A DNA stretch of 15,257 nucleotides. It comes from Hyphomicrobiaceae bacterium (GTDB taxonomy: Bacteria > Pseudomonadota > Alphaproteobacteria > Rhizobiales > Hyphomicrobiaceae). Shown here piece after piece: positions 6,861 through 14,605 of this stretch. The stretch spans positions 1-15,257 of the forward strand of contig JANYHP010000307.1 in the NCBI GenBank assembly GCA_025359005.1, given 5' to 3'. The notes beneath the pieces were generated by a model, which saw only the letters and a list, made by a program, of their open reading frames with translations, did no database searches and was not told the DNA's origin. The first letter of the stretch is position 1. Every line of letters starts with the position of its first letter. Both the position numbers and the translations under genes were made by a program.

Positions 6861-7625
6861 ATGAGCAACGACACTGAAGCGACGGGCCGCGAGACCATCA
6901 CGGCGGCGGTGCTTGTCATCGGCGACGAGATCCTGTCCGGACGCACCAAGGACAAAAACATCGGCTACATCGCCGACCACATGACGGCGATCGGCATTCA
7001 GCTGAAGGAAGTACGCGTCGTGCCCGATGTTGAAGCCGAGATCGTCGGCGCGGTCAACGCGCTGCGCGCCCGCTACACCTACGTGTTCACGACCGGGGGC
7101 ATCGGCCCCACGCACGACGACATCACGGCCGACTGCATCGCCAAAGCGTTCGGCGTGGCAATCGACGTGGACCCGCGCGCGCTGGCGATCATGAAACCCG
7201 CCTACGAAAAGCGCGGCCTCGAAATGACGCCGGCGCGCCTCAGGATGGCACGGCTGCCGGAAGGGTCTGAACTGGTCCAGAACTCGATATCGACGGCACC
7301 GGGCTTCAAGATCGGCAACGTGATCGTGATGGCCGGCATTCCCAACATCATGCAGGTGATGCTGGACGCAGTGACACCGCAGCTCAAAACCGGCGCCAAG
7401 ATGCTGACGGAAACGATCGAACTGTTCAGGCCGGAAGGCGAGATTGCCGATATGTTCGGCGCCCACCAGAAGGAATTCCCGGACGTGTCGATGGGCAGCT
7501 ATCCATTTACGACGGAGGCGCGCGCCTTCGGCACTCATCTGGTGCTGCGTTCGACGTCTTCCGACCGGCTGGCCACGGCGCTGGCCGGGCTCAAGCAAAA
7601 GCTCGCAGCGGCGGGGAAGCTGTGA
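6861..7625 (+). CDS. Molybdopterin-binding / CinA N-terminal domain protein
   Basis: This 254-residue protein is a single MoCF_biosynth (MoeA/MogA-like) domain protein of the COG1058 type, with AVLVIGDEILSGRTKDKN at about 17-34 and VFTTGGIGPTHDDITADCIAKAFG at about 75-98. It lacks the C-terminal amidase domain of full CinA. Full-length CinA acts in NAD recycling (nicotinamide-nucleotide deamidase and ADP-ribose pyrophosphatase); the role of the short alphaproteobacterial form is unclear, and the name competence/damage-inducible protein is historical. AGGAG lies 8 nt before ATG 6861, which decides the start over an in-frame TTG 6 bases upstream. It is convergent with dnaE2. No damage-response element was seen upstream, so no link to the neighbouring SOS operon is implied. 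Confidence 0.92.
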   Translation: MSNDTEATGRETITAAVLVIGDEILSGRTKDKNIGYIADHMTAIGIQLKEVRVVPDVEAEIVGAVNALRARYTYVFTTGGIGPTHDDITADCIAKAFGVAIDVDPRALAIMKPAYEKRGLEMTPARLRMARLPEGSELVQNSISTAPGFKIGNVIVMAGIPNIMQVMLDAVTPQLKTGAKMLTETIELFRPEGEIADMFGAHQKEFPDVSMGSYPFTTEARAFGTHLVLRSTSSDRLATALAGLKQKLAAAGKL

Positions 7626-8020
7626 CGGGACCGGCGCGCAACGGCCGCAGCGGGTGGCAGGGACGGCTAGGTCGGCGGTCTCCTGCACCGACCTTGCACA
7701 GGGTGGGCCTGATGGAGGTGGCACAAGGTTAATTTTGGCCCGACTTTGGCAGAAACCGACGTCAACAGAGTTAATCGTTTCTTTGCGGTCTAAACTGCGC
7801 TTTGGCGAGCATTCGATGCGTTTGGCCACCACCCTACCCGAAACGACCGCGATGGCATCCAGCGGCCTTCTGTTGCCCTTTGCGAGGCCTTTGCAGAGGT
7901 GTTTCTCGCTCCGGTTTTCAGGTTCTGCCGGAGCCGTCGATCTCCGAACCTCGCCTCCGCCGGCTGAGAGGCGGATTAACCTTAACGAACCGCTGCACTG
8001 CTCGATCGCTTGAGCGTCTG
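7626..8020. other. Convergent 3' intergenic region between the CinA-like gene and dnaE2
   Basis: These 395 bases separate two convergent genes. Three short stems occur: 7669-7675/7688-7694 (7 bp), 7908-7914/7928-7934 (7 bp) and 7952-7957/7968-7973 (6 bp). None has a T-run. A minus-strand frame opens at ATG 8024, overlapping the dnaE2 stop as ATGA with an AGGGAGG upstream, but its codons (AGA, AGG, TTA) are unlike the neighbours and I recognise no protein. Otherwise I see no gene or RNA. Confidence 0.5.
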
Positions 8021-11000
8021 TCATCGGAAATTCCTCCCTTTGGGCAGCGCGTGGCGGGTGGCCCGTGCCGGCACGTCGAGATCGGCGGCGTGGAAGAGAG
8101 GCAGGTCTTGGGGCGGTGCTGACGCCTCTCGCCGTTCGCGGCGTCCCGACTGATCCGGCGCCAAGTCGCCCATGCGGCGCCGGCGGGAGATGGCAGAGGA
8201 AATGCGCTTTTCGCCCGGATCGGGAATAGGGCGGCGGAACTCGTCTGCGCGGGAAAGCGTTTCGGGCACCAGCTTGGGCGGCAAGGCGATGCCATCTTCT
8301 GTCAGTCGACCGAGCATATCGGTGCGATCCTCGATCGCCTCGGCGATCACGTGAATGACACCATCCTGGGCTTGCAGCTTGCCGGTGAGCACGACGAAGC
8401 GGGCACCGAGCACGATGGCGCGATGCCGTTCGAACACCTTCGGCCAGACGATGGTGTTGGCAATGCCGGTCTCGTCCTCGAGCGTCATGAAGATGACGCC
8501 TTTGGCCGTGCCGGGGCGTTGGCGGACGAGCACGAGCCCGGCGACGGCGACGCGGCGGCCGGGCGCGATGTCGGCGAGTTGCTCGCAACGAACGACACGG
8601 GCACGGACCAGATCCTCCCGCACGAAAGAGACAGGGTGCGCCTTCAGCGACAGACGGAGAAAACGGTAATCGTTGACGACCTCCTCGCCAGGCGGCATAG
8701 GCGGCAAATGTGCATCCGGTTCACGGCGCGCGCCGGGCGCTGAGGTGCAAAAGAGCGGCAGGTTCTCGTCGTCGCCGGTCCGGCCGAGCGCCTTGACGGC
8801 CCACAGGGCATCGCGACGACTGAGACCGACCGAGCCGAAGGCATCTGCATCGGCGAGACGCTCCAACACGCTCACCGCAAGCCCCGTCCGCAACCAGAGA
8901 TCGCGCACGCTGTCAAAGCCGCGCCCACGCGCTGTCATCAGGATTTTCATAGCCTCCCCGGCGAGGCCTTTGATCTCGCGGAAGCCGAGCCGCACGGCAT
9001 GGGTGGTATGAATATCGGAAGCCATGGTGGTATGGCGGGCGTGAAGGTGTGGCTCGTCGTGCGTATGGCGAGCACGCGCTACGCGAACGGGGCTCTGTTG
9101 GTTGTGCGCCTGCGCGCACGGGGCGCCCCTCACCCCGCCCGGAGGGACGCGTCCTTCCGGACCACCCGCGCTTTCTGGCGTGCACGGCCCCTTATCAATC
9201 AAAAGACTGAGGGGCTCGGGCGGCAGCCCACTCGCGCAGCGAACCGGTCCCACAGGCTCAAGCGTCGCGTCCCAGTCAGAGAAATTGATATCGATGGCAC
9301 GCACATCGACACCGTGCTCGCGCGCATCGCGGACGATCTGGGCGGGCGCATAGAAACCAAGCGGTTGCGCGTTCAAGAGCCCCGCCGCGAACACATCTGG
9401 GTAATGGCACTTCATCCAGGCCGACGCGTAGACGAGCAACGCAAAGCTCGCCGCATGGCTTTCGGGAAAACCGTATTCGCCGAAGCCCTCGATCTGGCGA
9501 AAGCAGCGCTCGGCGAAGTCCGCCGGGTAGCCATTGGCGACCATGCCGTCGACCATTTTTTTCTCGAAGGTCGAGATGGTGCCGACCTTGCGGAAGGTGG
9601 CCATGGCGCGGCGCAGCTTATCGGCTTCCGACGGCGTGAAACCGGCGGCGACGATAGCGATCTTCATGGCTTGCTCTTGAAACAACGGCACGCCGAGCGT
9701 CTTGCCGAGGACGGCTTCCAGCTCCCGGCTCGGATAGCTGACTTTCTCGTGACCCTGCCGGCGGCGCAGGTAGGGGTGCACCATATCGCCCTGGATGGGA
9801 CCGGGACGGACGATGGCGACCTGGATGACGAGATCGTAGAATGTGGCGGGTCGCAACCGCGGCAGCATCGACATCTGCGCGCGGCTCTCGACCTGGAACA
9901 GGCCGAGACTGTCGGCGCGCTGCAGCATGCGATAGACGGACGGATCCTCGGCCGGGAGCGTGGCGAGGGCCAGATCGCGGCTGTAGTGGCCGCGCAACAG
10001 ATCGAGGCACTTCTTCAGGCATGTCAGCATCCCGAGCGCAAGCACGTCGACCTTGAGAATGTGCAAGGTGTCCAGATCGTCTTTGTCCCACTCGATCACA
10101 GTGCGGTCGGCCATGGACGCGTTCTGGATGGGCACCAGTTCGTCGAGCCGGCCGCGCGTCATGACGAAGCCGCCGACGTGCTGGGAGAGATGACGAGGAA
10201 AGCCCTGCATTTCACGGGCAAGCGCAAAAGCTGCGGCAACGGCGGGTGCCTTCGGATCGATACCGGCGCGCTTCGTGTCGGCAGCACCGATGCCTTCGGC
10301 GCCGTAGCCCCAGATGGAGCCGGACAACGCGTCCAGCGTATCCTCGGAAAAGCCGAACACCTTGCCCGTCTCGCGCATGGCGCTGCGCGCTCGATAGCTG
10401 ATGACTGTCGCGGCAAGGCCCGCCCGCTCGCGGCCATAGCGGGCGTAGATGTACTGGATCACCTCTTCGCGGCGGGCGTGTTCGAAATCGACGTCGATGT
10501 CAGGCGGCTCGCGCCGGTCAGCAGAGATGAAGCGCTCGAAGAGCAGTTCGCTCCTGTCGGGATCGACCTCAGTGATGCCAAGGCAGAAACAGACGCTGGA
10601 ATTGGCCGCCGAGCCACGCCCCTGGCAGAGAATGCCCTGGCCACGAGCAAAGCGCACGATATCGAAGACGGTGAGAAAATAGGGGGCATAGTTGAGCTGT
10701 CCGATCAACGCGATCTCATGGGCGAGAGAAAGACGGATCTTATCGGGCACGCCGCCGGGATAGCGCACCTCGGCGCCGGCGCATGCGAAATGAACCAGTG
10801 CCGCCTGTGGGCTTGAGAAGCCGGCGATGGTTTCTTCCGGGTATTCGTAGCTGAGTTCATCGAGCGAGAAGCTCAAAGCTGCCGAGAGGTTCTGCGTTTC
10901 AGTGATCGCTGCGGGACAATGACGGAAGAGACGTGCCATCTCGACGGGCGGTTTCATGCAGCGCTCGGCATGGGCACGCAGAGCAAGTCCCGCCGTCTCG

Positions 11001-11665
11001 AGCGTCGTGTGGGTCCGGATGCAGGTGACAACGTCCTGGAGATGACGGCGGTCAGGGGTATGATAGAGCACCTCTCCGACGGCCATGAGGGGCGTTCGCG
11101 CCGCACGGGCGAGATGGTCGAGACAGGCAAGGCGGCGGCGATCATCGCCCGCGAAGGTGAAATGCCCCGCAAGACGGATCGCTCCGGGGCGGGCTGCGCG
11201 GAGTTCGGACAAGAGCGGCGGCAGGTATGCCGCCAAATCGGGCGGCGCCAGATGAGGCTGCGGCACGACGACAAGTTCTAGATCGGCCGACCATGCCAGC
11301 AGATCTGGAAGCGCCAGATAGCACTCCCCCTTCACGGCACGGCGATTGCCGAGGGTCAACAGGCGGCACAGATGCCCCCAGCCGGCGCGATTCGTCGGAT
11401 AGGCGAGGATGTCGGGCGTGTCGTCGGAAAAAATGAGTCGTGCGCCGGGATGATAGCGCGGCACCGGGCTCTGCGTTTCGCAGAGATCGCGCATGGCGGC
11501 GTGGGCGCGCACGACGCCGGCGACGGAATTGCGATCGGCGAGGCCAAGTCCGGTCATACCAAAACTTGCCGCAGCAGCAACCAGTTCCTCCGGGTGGGAG
11601 GCCCCGTGCAGAAACGAAAAGTTCGACGTCGCTGCGAACTCGGCGTATGTCGGGATGGCGGACAT
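8021..11665 (-). CDS. dnaE2: Error-prone DNA polymerase DnaE2 (ImuC)
   Basis: This C-family polymerase of about 1214 residues carries out translesion synthesis with ImuA and ImuB after DNA damage. An N-terminal PHP domain (YAEFAATSNFSFLHGASHPEEL) is followed by the polymerase core: GRGSAANSSVCFCLGITEVDP, PDIDVDFEHARREEV near residue 388 and KVDVLALGMLT with Asp near 540. These supply the three catalytic aspartates. The C-terminus has an OB fold (VAGLVLVRQRPGTAKGVIF) and the characteristic KGRNFR end. Family members usually have about 1050-1150 residues. The excess is a stretch near residues 805-885 (9003-9260), rich in Pro, Gly, Arg and His, placed between NFSDWDATLEP and AVRLGFREIKGL. Part of it is a repeat shared with imuB. 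Start 11665 fits family N-termini; in-frame ATGs at 11683 and 11686, or TTG 11719 overlapping the imuB stop, are alternatives. None has a strong ribosome binding site. Confidence 0.95.
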   Translation of the reverse strand: MSAIPTYAEFAATSNFSFLHGASHPEELVAAAASFGMTGLGLADRNSVAGVVRAHAAMRDLCETQSPVPRYHPGARLIFSDDTPDILAYPTNRAGWGHLCRLLTLGNRRAVKGECYLALPDLLAWSADLELVVVPQPHLAPPDLAAYLPPLLSELRAARPGAIRLAGHFTFAGDDRRRLACLDHLARAARTPLMAVGEVLYHTPDRRHLQDVVTCIRTHTTLETAGLALRAHAERCMKPPVEMARLFRHCPAAITETQNLSAALSFSLDELSYEYPEETIAGFSSPQAALVHFACAGAEVRYPGGVPDKIRLSLAHEIALIGQLNYAPYFLTVFDIVRFARGQGILCQGRGSAANSSVCFCLGITEVDPDRSELLFERFISADRREPPDIDVDFEHARREEVIQYIYARYGRERAGLAATVISYRARSAMRETGKVFGFSEDTLDALSGSIWGYGAEGIGAADTKRAGIDPKAPAVAAAFALAREMQGFPRHLSQHVGGFVMTRGRLDELVPIQNASMADRTVIEWDKDDLDTLHILKVDVLALGMLTCLKKCLDLLRGHYSRDLALATLPAEDPSVYRMLQRADSLGLFQVESRAQMSMLPRLRPATFYDLVIQVAIVRPGPIQGDMVHPYLRRRQGHEKVSYPSRELEAVLGKTLGVPLFQEQAMKIAIVAAGFTPSEADKLRRAMATFRKVGTISTFEKKMVDGMVANGYPADFAERCFRQIEGFGEYGFPESHAASFALLVYASAWMKCHYPDVFAAGLLNAQPLGFYAPAQIVRDAREHGVDVRAIDINFSDWDATLEPVGPVRCASGLPPEPLSLLIDKGPCTPESAGGPEGRVPPGGVRGAPCAQAHNQQSPVRVARARHTHDEPHLHARHTTMASDIHTTHAVRLGFREIKGLAGEAMKILMTARGRGFDSVRDLWLRTGLAVSVLERLADADAFGSVGLSRRDALWAVKALGRTGDDENLPLFCTSAPGARREPDAHLPPMPPGEEVVNDYRFLRLSLKAHPVSFVREDLVRARVVRCEQLADIAPGRRVAVAGLVLVRQRPGTAKGVIFMTLEDETGIANTIVWPKVFERHRAIVLGARFVVLTGKLQAQDGVIHVIAEAIEDRTDMLGRLTEDGIALPPKLVPETLSRADEFRRPIPDPGEKRISSAISRRRRMGDLAPDQSGRRERREASAPPQDLPLFHAADLDVPARATRHALPKGRNFR
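9082..9215. repeat. GC-rich repeat element inside dnaE2 (copy 1)
   Basis: This part of the dnaE2 insert shares several blocks with a segment inside imuB. The plus-strand block starting CGCGAACGGGG at 9082 matches 12056 onward at 28 of 36 bases without gaps. A block at 9092-9137 resembles 12093-12138. GGCCCCTTATCA at 9186-9197 resembles 12154-12166. The copy also contains a near-perfect 22-bp palindrome (9139-9160, one mismatch) and nested palindromes GGGGCGCCCC and TGCGCGCA. It keeps the dnaE2 frame open. Confidence 0.65.
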
Positions 11666-11715
11666 TGCGCACTCTCGGTTCATCATCTCATGCTTATTTC
11701 CGGTGCATTTCGCAA

Positions 11716-13404
11716 TCAAGCGAACAGGCCGTGCACGTACCAGCGCGGCGGCTTGAACGGATCGGGCGCGCCATAAGAGCCTTCGCGATAGAGCCAGAGG
11801 CGGCGGCCGCTGGCATCCTCGATGCGCCAGTAATCCCGCGTTCGGTCCGACACGCCTCTTTCAGACAATGCGGCTGGAAGCCACCATTCGGGCGCGACAC
11901 GCTCAGGCCCATCCGCTGCAACAATGCGCAGCGGCCGCCGGCGCCAGCGCATATGCATGGGCGGGCCATCGGGCACTTCGGCCATCACCTCGACCGGTTC
12001 GGGCGGATCGAGGAGCCTGAGCGGGCGGGATAGAGCAACCGGGGCGATGTCACGTCGCGAAAGGGGCCCTGATTGATGGGGACCTGCGCGCCGATCTGTT
12101 TGGCGCGCCCCTGCGTGCACGGGACGCACCATCACCCGGTCGAGCCCTCCCCCGGCCCCTTGATCAGAGACGGAAACGAGACGGGCAGCACGCTCTGGAA
12201 TGTGGGTTTTGGCAAACTCGCAGATGCTGACACGGTCGGCGCCGAAACGGGCTGTGAGCCTGTCAAGCAAGGCGTCGCGAGCGCGGGCAAATTCCGCCGG
12301 CCCCACCTCCAGCACCACGCCAGGCAGCGGACACGCTTCAGGCCCGGATACCGCAACGCCTGCGGCCGAAAGACGGACGAGATCGTAACCGAACCCCGGA
12401 TCGAGTGGATCGTCGAGATGGCCGAGGCGAAGCGCCAGTAGACCGGCCATCGTGTCGGCATGCCGGCAGGGGCTGGCCAGACGCACGTCTATCCGCTTGA
12501 CTAGACCGTCCACACGCCAGACGGCAAGAGCCAACCCGGTGGCCCCCTCCCCGCGTGCCGCAAGCAGTGTAGAGAGCCGCCCGGCGAGATCCTGGCAGGC
12601 GCGAGCTACGGCATCTGTCGTCAGGATCGGCTCGACGAAGCCCATCTCGACCTCTGCGGGCGGCACCGGCTGGCGCGGATCAATGGCCTCGCTATCGATG
12701 CCGCGCGCTTGATCGAGCCGCAGGATTACGGCCGCACCGAAGCGGGCGGCCAGCGCGCCCCGCGGTCGTCCGATCAAGTCGCCGATCCGCTTCAGACCGA
12801 CACGAATAAGGGCCGCGACGGTTTCCGGCGCAAGTCGCAAACCGGCAACCGGCAGGCAAGCAAGCGTCTCATCGAGAGCGGCTCTGGATACATCTGTCGG
12901 CAAGATCGATGGGCCGCCGTAGCGGGCGAAGGCCCACGCGGCCCCGGGGGTAGGGGCGATGGCCGCCGTTGCCGTGAACCCGAGACGCGCAATGCGGCCC
13001 AGCAGATCCTTGCGTAAAGCCACCTCCCCGCCGAGCAGATGGGCCGCACCAGTGATATCGAGAACGAGGCCATCAGGCCGGGTGCGGCCGACGAGGGGGG
13101 TATAGCGATCGGCCCAGTCGGCGATGGCTTCGAGACAACGGGCATCGGCGTCCGGCTCATACGGTAGCACCTGCAGCGCCGGCTCCATGGCGCGGGCCTG
13201 CGCCAGCCCCATGCCGCAGACGAGCCCGGCACCATGCGCCTTCCGATCCACCGCCATCAGCCGCTGCGCCCCCGCCATCTTGGCGACCAGCACCAGCGGC
13301 CGGTTGCGATCAAGCAGCGCGGCGCACCGCTGCACCCTGTCGGTCGGCAGGTTGGGCATCCAAAGACTGAGGAAGCGACGCGGGAAATCCTGAGGCTGGG
13401 ACAT
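11716..13404 (-). CDS. imuB: ImuB, Y-family polymerase-like mutasome hub
   Basis: This 562-residue protein is related to Y-family DNA polymerases but is thought to be catalytically inactive; in studied bacteria it bridges ImuA, DnaE2 and the beta clamp. It begins FLSLWMPNLPTDRVQR in place of the metal-binding N-terminal motif of active enzymes, and has PDGLVLDITGAAHLLGGE at 110-127. The C-terminal region carries RPLRLLDPPEPVEVMAEVPDGP, then GPERVAPEWW, DYWRIEDASGRRLWLYREG and a final PRWYVHGLFA, all typical. ATG 13404 has AGGAG at 6 nt spacing. Its first 95 bases overlap the end of imuA, and its stop lies about 50 bases before dnaE2. An insert at about residues 413-446, rich in Gly and Arg, interrupts the linker and contains a repeat shared with dnaE2. 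I did not identify a clear clamp-binding motif. Confidence 0.94.
   Translation of the reverse strand: MSQPQDFPRRFLSLWMPNLPTDRVQRCAALLDRNRPLVLVAKMAGAQRLMAVDRKAHGAGLVCGMGLAQARAMEPALQVLPYEPDADARCLEAIADWADRYTPLVGRTRPDGLVLDITGAAHLLGGEVALRKDLLGRIARLGFTATAAIAPTPGAAWAFARYGGPSILPTDVSRAALDETLACLPVAGLRLAPETVAALIRVGLKRIGDLIGRPRGALAARFGAAVILRLDQARGIDSEAIDPRQPVPPAEVEMGFVEPILTTDAVARACQDLAGRLSTLLAARGEGATGLALAVWRVDGLVKRIDVRLASPCRHADTMAGLLALRLGHLDDPLDPGFGYDLVRLSAAGVAVSGPEACPLPGVVLEVGPAEFARARDALLDRLTARFGADRVSICEFAKTHIPERAARLVSVSDQGAGGGLDRVMVRPVHAGARQTDRRAGPHQSGPLSRRDIAPVALSRPLRLLDPPEPVEVMAEVPDGPPMHMRWRRRPLRIVAADGPERVAPEWWLPAALSERGVSDRTRDYWRIEDASGRRLWLYREGSYGAPDPFKPPRWYVHGLFA
12056..12171. repeat. GC-rich repeat element inside imuB (copy 2)
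   Basis: This is the counterpart of the dnaE2 copy, in the same orientation. It begins CGCGAAAGGGG at 12056 and ends near GGCCCCTTGATCA (12154-12166). An 8-bp inverted repeat, AAGGGGCC at 12061-12068 and GGCCCCTT at 12154-12161, bounds most of it. The imuB frame stays open through it, but in a frame different from that used in dnaE2, so the two inserts share DNA rather than protein sequence. Confidence 0.65.
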
Positions 13405-14227
13405 CAGATACTCCTGGGGACACGCCCGGGACAGATGACGGATGCGCAAGTGGCACGGACCAGCGCCCTTCGGGGCCGAACCGATTTTTGACAAGCGTTG
13501 CCTCAGCCCTTGCGACAGGCGCTCCCCAAGGCTGTTCGGATACGGCCGGCAGGCTCGCGATCTGCCAGCGCGTGGCGACCGGAGCTGAGACGAAACGGGC
13601 CGAGGCATGCAGCAACAGGCACGGGGTGCGGCTCCGCTCGGACCTGAGGACCAGCCGCTTGCCAAGCGTCAGCATGTCGGCCGGCACCTGTGGCGGCAAC
13701 TCGACAAGCACGCCGGCAAGCCCCCCTATCTCCAGACCTATCTCAGCTGCAGCGAGGGCCTCGAGCGCCCCCTTGGCCAAAACGATCACAAGCTGGCCCG
13801 CATCGAGACCAAAAGCACCGAAGCCCGGGCCATAGGGGTGACCAGATTCTAATCGCGCACTGCGATCCTGCACCCAGAGAACCGGGCGGGGCGACAGCCT
13901 CCCTGAAGCGCCTCTATACTGAGGATCAAGCACCCGATCGAGCAGTGCAAAGGCAAACCCGGTCGCAGCCCCCTCGTCGCCGGGGCGGGCCGGATGCAGC
14001 GCATGCAGACGGGCACGTGCCGCTGCACCGCCAAGCAGCGAGGCTATGCGGCTGAAATCACCATCAAATGGCAGCGCTTCCACCGCCATGCGAGATGGGA
14101 CAACCGGCATGCCAACAGACGCCAGCGCCAGTCTTTTGGCGATCGCCGTCGATTCCGCAGGCGATACCGTAACTGGAGGCGGAGAATGGCCCGGAAGCAT
14201 TGAAGATTGCTCGTCTGTTTGCGACAT
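13310..14227 (-). CDS. imuA: ImuA, RecA-like mutasome accessory protein
   Basis: This 305-residue protein matches alphaproteobacterial ImuA, a distant RecA/SulA relative that supports ImuB-DnaE2 mutagenesis. Recognisable stretches are RARLHALHPARPGDEGAATGFAFALL, RPVLWVQDRS, HPYGPGFGAFGLDAGQLVIVLAK, EIGLEIGGLAGVLVELP, LGKRLVLRSERSRTPCLLLH and NRFGPEGRW near the end. I chose ATG 14227, with GGGAGG about 10 nt upstream; a GTG at 14236 abuts that site too closely. It is the first gene of the operon, preceded by a leader of about 200 nt and a LexA-controlled promoter. After GRWSVPLA a further 40 or so low-conservation residues overlap the start of imuB. This tail may be natural or may reflect a small frameshift. 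Confidence 0.9.
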   Translation of the reverse strand: MSQTDEQSSMLPGHSPPPVTVSPAESTAIAKRLALASVGMPVVPSRMAVEALPFDGDFSRIASLLGGAAARARLHALHPARPGDEGAATGFAFALLDRVLDPQYRGASGRLSPRPVLWVQDRSARLESGHPYGPGFGAFGLDAGQLVIVLAKGALEALAAAEIGLEIGGLAGVLVELPPQVPADMLTLGKRLVLRSERSRTPCLLLHASARFVSAPVATRWQIASLPAVSEQPWGAPVARAEATLVKNRFGPEGRWSVPLAHPSSVPGVSPGVSDVPASGFPASLPQSLDAQPADRQGAAVRRAA

Positions 14228-14427
14228 CGAACACACTCCTCCCTGCGCCTCGAGAACACCCGGAACGCAATCAGCACCTCAAACGCATCTCAAATCTCGA
14301 GGAAGGCACAACCTTCCGCATCTGCATCACTGGCGGCCAAGCCGCCTCCCATAAGGCTGCACTCTGGTTGGTCGGGAACTCTCTAGCTAACCAAAAGTTT
14401 CGAACTTCGCGCCTTAAAACACTTTAC
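14228..14427 (-). promoter_or_regulatory. Structured 5' leader of the imuA-imuB-dnaE2 mRNA
   Basis: The predicted transcript starts near 14427, about 200 nt before imuA. The leader can form hairpins at 14332-14337/14341-14346 (6 bp, 3-nt loop) and 14301-14306/14312-14317 (6 bp, 5-nt loop). A longer-range 7-bp stem, 14248-14254/14296-14302, shares bases with the second hairpin, so the two exclude each other. The CCTTCC arm of the second hairpin could also pair with the imuA ribosome binding site GGGAGG (14243-14238). A 20-codon upstream frame (14352-14290) has no ribosome binding site. Confidence 0.35.
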
Positions 14428-14453
14428 GTTCCAATTATGTTCCGCTAAAGTTC
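14428..14453. promoter_or_regulatory. Two overlapping LexA operators (three GTTC half-sites)
   Basis: GTTC occurs at 14428-14431, 14439-14442 and 14450-14453 on the plus strand, each pair separated by exactly 7 bases. This makes two overlapping copies of GTTC-N7-GTTC, the LexA box of Alphaproteobacteria. They cover the -10 and most of the spacer of the imuA promoter, so LexA would block RNA polymerase until DNA damage triggers its cleavage. Confidence 0.9.
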
Positions 14454-14462
14454 CAATGTCAA
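14434..14462 (-). promoter_or_regulatory. SOS promoter of imuA-imuB-dnaE2
   Basis: On the minus strand, -35 TTGACA (14462-14457, perfect) and -10 CATAAT (14439-14434, 5 of 6) are separated by exactly 17 bp. Transcription should start near 14427. The near-consensus promoter suggests strong expression once LexA is removed. Confidence 0.88.
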
Positions 14463-14605
14463 GTCTCTTCCACAGTCCATGGACATATCCCTCCGTCAGA
14501 TAAATCCACGCCCGTTTCCGACGCATCATTGACCGCCTCGCCAGCCATCGGCAAAGATCGATGCGCAACGGCGACCCGCGAAAAATGCCGATGGTGAAAT
14601 CACCC

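Noticed and set aside
6861..7625. A damage-inducible competence gene belonging to the SOS operon
   Set aside because: The name comes from full-length CinA. This gene is on the other strand, lacks a LexA box upstream and lacks the CinA C-terminal domain.
5505..8588. A minus-strand open frame of about 1027 codons
   Set aside because: It runs antisense through the glycosyltransferase and CinA-like genes and into dnaE2 in another frame. Long antisense frames are common at this GC content and the product is rich in Arg, His and Cys with no recognisable domain.
9003..9260. An intein or extra functional domain in DnaE2
   Set aside because: The insert is only about 80 residues, lacks intein splicing motifs, is low in complexity and shares DNA with imuB in another frame, so a repeat insertion explains it better.
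8999..10816. A plus-strand open frame of 605 codons
   Set aside because: It is fully antisense to dnaE2, whose own frame has all family motifs. It is a shadow frame.
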